Shown here: piece after piece, positions 60,076 through 64,000 of the stretch
Layout of the letters: each line of letters starts with the position of its first letter
Position numbering within the stretch: position 1 is the stretch's first letter
NCBI GenBank assembly: GCA_934702355.1
Contig: CAKUXX010000006.1
Location: 92,169 to 156,168 of the forward strand
Length of the DNA stretch: 64,000 nt
Source: an uncultured Methanomassiliicoccales archaeon
GTDB lineage: Archaea > Thermoplasmatota > Thermoplasmata > Methanomassiliicoccales > Methanomethylophilaceae
Reading direction: 5' to 3'
The notes under the pieces: model-generated
The model's database searches: none
The model's input: only the letters and a program-made list of their open reading frames with translations
Told to the model about the DNA's origin: nothing
Program-made: the position numbers and the translations under genes

Positions 60076-60717
60076 TCACTCAGACGGACCCTTCAGTTCG
60101 ACTCTGATGTCATCGCCGTCGATATCGACGAGGGCATAGTATCCGTCTTTGGCAGGTCCGGGATTGACGAACGTGGTACCGTCCTGCTCTACCACGCCGA
60201 TGGCCTCGTGGATGTGTCCGGAAAGGGCGAGTATCGGGTGGTATTCATCGACGATCCTCTTCACGGCAGGGCTGCCCACACTGAGTCCGGACGGAATCTG
60301 ATCGAGGATCCCGTATGAAGGGGCATGCGTCATCAAGATCATACCCTCGGAGGCGTTCATCTTGAGTCCGTCGTAGAGTTCATCCTCCGTAAGTTCGAAC
60401 GTCGTGTCGAATATGGTTATGTTCGATCCACCGAGTCCGACTAGTTTGTGTCCCGCGATCTCAGCGGTCTTGCCGTGCATATCGACAGCAACCGACGAGA
60501 TCGCTTGGGGCAGGTCACGGGGGTCACAGTTACCGGGGATGACATACGTCTTGGAATCGATCTTGGAAACGATGTCCGCAGCTTCGGCCGCAGTGCCGAA
60601 ATTGGTGACATCTCCGAGGAAAAGCACGGAATCAACATCGTTCTTCCTGATGACCTCGTTGATCCACTCTAGAGCGGAGCAATTCTGATGCAGGTCTGTG
60701 ATGACCAGTAATTTCAT
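60076..60717 (-). CDS. YfcE/MJ0936-type metallophosphoesterase
   Basis: 213 residues. Motifs are ITDLHQN near 6, LGDVTNFG near 35, PGNCDPRD near 60, MTHAPSYG near 128 and SGHIHEA near 165. This pattern is typical of the small calcineurin-like phosphodiesterases. The substrate in vivo is unknown. The ATG at 60717 gives MKLLVITD, the normal start; the frame extends upstream by 7 codons. Confidence 0.87.
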   Translation of the reverse strand: MKLLVITDLHQNCSALEWINEVIRKNDVDSVLFLGDVTNFGTAAEAADIVSKIDSKTYVIPGNCDPRDLPQAISSVAVDMHGKTAEIAGHKLVGLGGSNITIFDTTFELTEDELYDGLKMNASEGMILMTHAPSYGILDQIPSGLSVGSPAVKRIVDEYHPILALSGHIHEAIGVVEQDGTTFVNPGPAKDGYYALVDIDGDDIRVELKGPSE

Positions 60718-60886
60718 AGTGGTTAATCCTGAACTCACTACATAATACTAGCATCATGGGATGTGTCTTCCTTATGATACCCTTAGTATATTGTATAAGT
60801 GGGGATGCATCACCTGTTACATTTCGGGGGCTGTTCGCCCTATACCAAACATTTAAAGGTAATGTAGGATTCCCCTAGTCAAGCAA

Positions 60887-60974
60887 GTGGAGATGGCCCA
60901 GCCTGGTAAGGCGTAGGACTGCTAATCCTATGTCCCAAAAGGACCCGGGGGTTCGAATCCCCCTCTCCACGCCA
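60887..60974 (+). tRNA. tRNA-Ser(GCT)
   Basis: Acceptor GTGGAGA/TCTCCAC, discriminator G, encoded CCA (60972-60974). The anticodon arm GGACT-GCT-AATCC gives GCT (Ser AGC/AGU). The long variable arm (GTCC-CAAAA-GGAC) marks a type II tRNA, and the T-arm is GGGGG-TTCGAAT-CCCCC. A TATA-like CATTTAAAGG about 30 bases upstream serves as promoter. No intron. Confidence 0.95.
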
Positions 60975-61065
60975 TTCACATTCTGTTCCTGTTCATCGCA
61001 GTATCTGTTCCGATGGACACTTCGATCGTTTCCGGAGCGATCCCAAGGCGTCACCGGTCTTTCGC

Positions 61066-62037
61066 TCACATGGAGTCTGCTTCGATCTTCCCATCCCTTG
61101 TCCTCAGAAGTATCCATGATGTCAAAGTGAGTATGGGCAGCTCTATCAGCGGCCCTATCACCAGGGCGAGTGATATCAGAGGCATATCGGGGAAGGTTGC
61201 GATTGCGATCGCCAGGGCCAAGGGGGAATTCCTTGCCATGGAAGTGAATGTGAGTGAGACGCGGTCCGCGTAAGGGAACCGCTCCAGTCTCCCGACCGCC
61301 TGAGAAACACACAGCATCAGGGTGAAGAACACCAGCAGCGGTACGAACATCTCCGCCAGCAGCAGAGGGTTCTCGAACAGCGTGGGGCTTTCGGATGCGA
61401 ACATGACCACGACCGCCAGACAGAGGAACAGCAGCTGGATGTTGTCGCCGTGGGCCGACATGAATCCGCTGAAACTCTCCTTTCCTCCTACCGCCAGCTT
61501 CACGGCGACGGACATGATGAATGGAACCACCAGGATCCCGGCCATGTCCAGGACCATATCCCATGCATCAAGGTGATATTCTCCTCCTATGAAGATCGTC
61601 AGATAGACCGGCAGCAACACGATCTGCAGGATCAGGTTGAGGGGCAATATCGACATCCCGAGCTCCACGTTTCCCTTGCTGAGTCCGGTGAACACAAGAT
61701 ACCAATCCGTGCACGGGGTCACAAGGAGCATGATCAATCCTATCCTCAGATCGATGGATCCGCTGAAGAACAGGATGCCCAACAGGAAGGATATCACTGG
61801 TGTGAGGATGAAGTTCAGGGCAAGCGCCGTCGCCGAGAACCTCACGTTCAGAAACGACCTCCTTATCTTCTTCAAATCAACAGAGAGAAACAGGGTGAAG
61901 AGCAACAGCATCAGGAACAGCCTGATCATCCACGTCGATGCGTCACCTATCGATACGATGTTCCCCAGGACTATACCTATCAGGGCCGTTGCGATGATGA
62001 CCGCCGGTTGAAGCCTTCCGATCTCCATGCCGGACAT
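61066..62037 (-). CDS. Acr3/bile-acid-symporter-family transporter, probable arsenite efflux
   Basis: 323 residues with about ten membrane helices. LLVTPCTDWYLVFTGLSKGNVELG matches the ACR3 segment carrying the conserved cysteine, and MARNSPLALAIA lies in a later helix. Arsenite export is probable; other SBF family substrates cannot be ruled out. A TATA (TTATATAT, about 62051-62060) sits close to the first ATG, so the second Met (62028) may be the true start. A TetR regulator lies upstream on the same strand. Confidence 0.8.
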   Translation of the reverse strand: MSGMEIGRLQPAVIIATALIGIVLGNIVSIGDASTWMIRLFLMLLLFTLFLSVDLKKIRRSFLNVRFSATALALNFILTPVISFLLGILFFSGSIDLRIGLIMLLVTPCTDWYLVFTGLSKGNVELGMSILPLNLILQIVLLPVYLTIFIGGEYHLDAWDMVLDMAGILVVPFIMSVAVKLAVGGKESFSGFMSAHGDNIQLLFLCLAVVVMFASESPTLFENPLLLAEMFVPLLVFFTLMLCVSQAVGRLERFPYADRVSLTFTSMARNSPLALAIAIATFPDMPLISLALVIGPLIELPILTLTSWILLRTRDGKIEADSM

Positions 62038-62097
62038 ATCGCCGGGATCCGGATATATAACGGTACGCGGAACGGCTGGACAGAAGCGGCCCGAGTG

Positions 62098-62670
62098 TCA
62101 ATCCGTCCTTCTGCCGAAGGTCCTCAGGCCGGCCAGTATGAATTCGCCGATGGTGTCCCTGTTGTCTCCGATGCATATCGGGCTTCTGCCGTACGCCTTG
62201 CGGTTGACCGCAAGACATCCGTTGAGTTGGAAGTCGAATATCGTTCCCGCCTGTCCGGGTGAGATGTCGTGGCAGCGGGTCAGTTCGCGGACATATTTCG
62301 CTTTGCAGGCATCGGAGATCCTTTCCACTACTCTCCCTGAGAGAGCCTCGTCGAAGAGAAGGGGTCCGTATTCGGGATGCTCCAATACGATATCGCAGAT
62401 CCCGTAAGGGCAATTGTATTCCCCGTCGTCCGTCATGCAGCGGTATGGGGGTTCACCGTTCTCTGTTGTTATGATGTAATCTAGGACGTCATCGACGGCC
62501 TCGTCTATACAATGATAATGATTGTAGAATGTACCTCTGCTGATCCCTGCCTTCCTGCACACGGCAGTTACTGTGAGGTCGCACGGTTTGGTCTCCGACG
62601 AAAGCGAGAGGATGGCGTCACGCACACCTTTGCGCGTACGTTCCTCACCGTTGGGTTCGCTATCCGGCAT
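62098..62670 (-). CDS. TetR-family transcription regulator
   Basis: 190 residues. The N-terminal helix-turn-helix (RTRKGVRDAILSL, then VTAVCRKAGISRGTFYNHY) is standard TetR. The C-terminal ligand domain is Cys-rich (YRCM, YNCPYGIC, GCL), suggestive of thiol or metal sensing next to the Acr3-type pump, which is inference. The ATG at 62670 fits the TATA (GTTATATGTAT, about 62691-62702) upstream; the frame to 62739 is not required. Confidence 0.85.
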   Translation of the reverse strand: MPDSEPNGEERTRKGVRDAILSLSSETKPCDLTVTAVCRKAGISRGTFYNHYHCIDEAVDDVLDYIITTENGEPPYRCMTDDGEYNCPYGICDIVLEHPEYGPLLFDEALSGRVVERISDACKAKYVRELTRCHDISPGQAGTIFDFQLNGCLAVNRKAYGRSPICIGDNRDTIGEFILAGLRTFGRRTD

Positions 62671-63337
62671 GATGTGTATGAAATCAATTATGATACATAT
62701 AACGGCAGCCGATTGCAGATCCTGTAATTCAGAACCCACCTATGTCATTCAACTTTCCGTTCTATGTGAAATCACAGGTGCGCAGCATCATTTCCTGCAG
62801 CGCGGTCGTCGACGATCTGTTGTTTCCGTTGTCGGCCAGGATGTCCGCCAGGCATCCTCCGGGGACAATCGGATTCACGTTTCGGCACATTGAATGTATG
62901 ATTTTGAAAGGAAAGACATTCTTTTCATTATTTCACCACGGAAATCTGTCGTCCAACGGCCGTCATAAGGCCTTTTTTACAGAAAAATTTATATATTAGC
63001 GGTATGTGCAGGGTCTTGTGCGATGCGTCGGAGCGACCCACCAAGTGGGTCAAACCGGGTCAAGTCGCAAGGTGTTTATCGCCGAGGATGAGCTCAAACA
63101 AAAAGCTTATATACCTCTCCGATATACACGGGAATGCGCGAGTTGCGAAGGCGGCTTGCGAAGATGGAGAATCATGATCTCCGCCCAAGGGGCGTGCACT
63201 CATGAATTCTGACGTTCGATGCTACGAATGTTCCGTTAGACGGATCATTCGATTGAGTGTGCCGTTTAGCGGGACAGCGGTGAAACATGGTAAACTGCCA
63301 GTTTCTTTCATCCATCAGAGACGAAAAGTCAAAGATT
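62671..63337 (+). promoter_or_regulatory. 16S rRNA leader with two TATA boxes and a hairpin
   Basis: No convincing gene. The frame at 62742-62999 is AT-biased and unlike its neighbours. A strong TATA (AATTTATATATTAG, about 62984-62998) implies a start near 63020. GACCCAC-CAA-GTGGGTC (63035-63051) follows, and a second TATA (GCTTATATACC, about 63104-63115) implies another start near 63140. The remaining ~200 bases should form the 5' half of the 16S processing stem, whose 3' half is outside the window. Confidence 0.65.
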
Positions 63338-64000
63338 TGACTCCGGTTGATCCTGCCGGCGGCCACCGCTATAGGAATTCGATTAAGACATGCGAGTCGA
63401 GAGTCTTAGGGACTCGGCGGACTGCTCAGTAACACGTGGAGAACGTGCCCTTAAGTGGAGGATAATCTCGGGAAATTGAGGATAATACTCCATAGATCAT
63501 GGGATCTGGAATGACCCATGGTTGAAAGTTCCGGCGCTTAAGGATCGCTCTGCGGCCTATCAGGTAGTAGTGGGTGTAACGTACCCCCTAGCCTACGACG
63601 GGTATGGGCCTTGAGAGAGGGAGCCCAGAGTTGGATTCTGAGACACGAATCCAGGCCCTACGGGGCGCAGCAGTCGCGAAAACTTCACACTGGGGGCAAC
63701 CCCGATGAGGGAATTCCTAGTGCTAGGACATTTGTTCTAGCTTTTCTCTAGCGTAGATAACTAGAGGAATAAGGGCTGGGTAAGACGGGTGCCAGCCGCC
63801 GCGGTAATACCTGCAGCCCAAGTGGTGGTCGATTTTATTGAGTCTAAAACGTTCGTAGCCGGTCTGATAAATCCTTGGGTAAATCGGGAAGCTTAACTTT
63901 CCGACTTCCGAGGAGACTGTCAGACTTGGGACCGGGAGAGGCAAGAGGTACTTCTGGGGTAGGGGTAAAATCCTGTAATCCTAGAAGGACCACCGGTGGC
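63338..64000 (+). rRNA. 16S ribosomal RNA, 5' part
   Basis: CTCCGGTTGATCCTGCCGGC is the archaeal 16S 5' end. Further along are GTGCCAGCCGCCGCGGTAA (about 63789-63807) and AGACTTGGGACCGGGAGAGG (about 63920). About 660 of the ~1470 bases are present; the gene continues past the window edge. The 5' boundary is uncertain by a few bases. The TetR and transporter genes lie upstream, with no tRNA or 23S in the visible part. Confidence 0.97.

Noticed and set aside
62742..62999. 85-codon frame upstream of 16S rRNA
   Set aside because: Ends in the rRNA TATA box, with weak coding character; more likely leader/promoter DNA.
63172..63432. Short frames overlapping the 16S leader and 5' end
   Set aside because: They lie in the rRNA transcript; the 16S sequence explains the conservation.

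Overview
This looks like a chromosomal segment of a methanogenic archaeon of the order Methanomassiliicoccales (class Thermoplasmata). The evidence is a complete archaeal exosome superoperon, archaeal TATA promoters, an HdrA-MvhDGA electron-bifurcating hydrogenase operon, and a 16S rRNA gene that starts at about 63338 and runs off the end. TAG is absent as a stop codon: of the 63 protein genes called here, none ends in TAG, nearly all end in TGA and five in TAA. That is expected in an organism that decodes UAG as pyrrolysine. The one in-frame TAG I found lies inside a conserved stretch of a transglutaminase-like gene (13188-14351).

Layout. 1-496 is non-coding and may hold a structured RNA. 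538-6514 (minus) is a lysine operon (lrp-like regulator, dapA, lysC, lysA, dapF, dapL) with palindromes near its promoter. 6669-20468 holds an MscS channel, an orphan prepilin peptidase, AmrS, ThiL, a SIMPL protein, two zinc-ribbon/transglutaminase-type envelope proteins, an MBL hydrolase, a deoxyadenosine/SAH deaminase, a PHP phosphoesterase, a CPA2 antiporter and a tRNA-dihydrouridine synthase. 20469-21939 is gene-poor and lower in GC. It carries inverted repeats, a 12-bp tandem repeat and a partial copy of the 3' end of the adjacent intron-containing tRNA-Tyr gene, and so looks like an old integration site.

22108-26396 encodes a bacterial-style partner-switching module (STAS antagonist, HATPase anti-factor, SpoIIE phosphatase) plus two unknown membrane proteins. 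26413-28560 is an information-processing operon (L44e, S27e, aIF2-alpha, Nop10, PAC2 protein). 28662-44881 holds metabolic and transport genes: rpiA, dph6, copZ-copA, nitroreductase, a 1240-residue HRDC/SF1 helicase/nuclease, FlK-like thioesterase, MFS exporter, TctA-like permease, hpt, tyrS, DHH phosphoesterase and an ABC-2 exporter.

45011-50039 is the exosome/proteasome superoperon (pop5, psmA, SBDS, rrp4, rrp41, rrp42, L37Ae, rpoP, pcc1, prefoldin beta). 50573-56823 is hdrA-mvhD-mvhG-mvhA, the cytoplasmic hydrogenase/heterodisulfide reductase electron-bifurcation operon, with a strong terminator. 56870-62670 holds two metallophosphoesterases, Nnr, SRP19, S8e, tRNA-Ser(GCT), an Acr3-type transporter and a TetR regulator. 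The last 0.7 kb is the 5' part of 16S rRNA with a tandem-promoter leader.

Product calls rest on motif recognition in the translated sequence. No database search was run.
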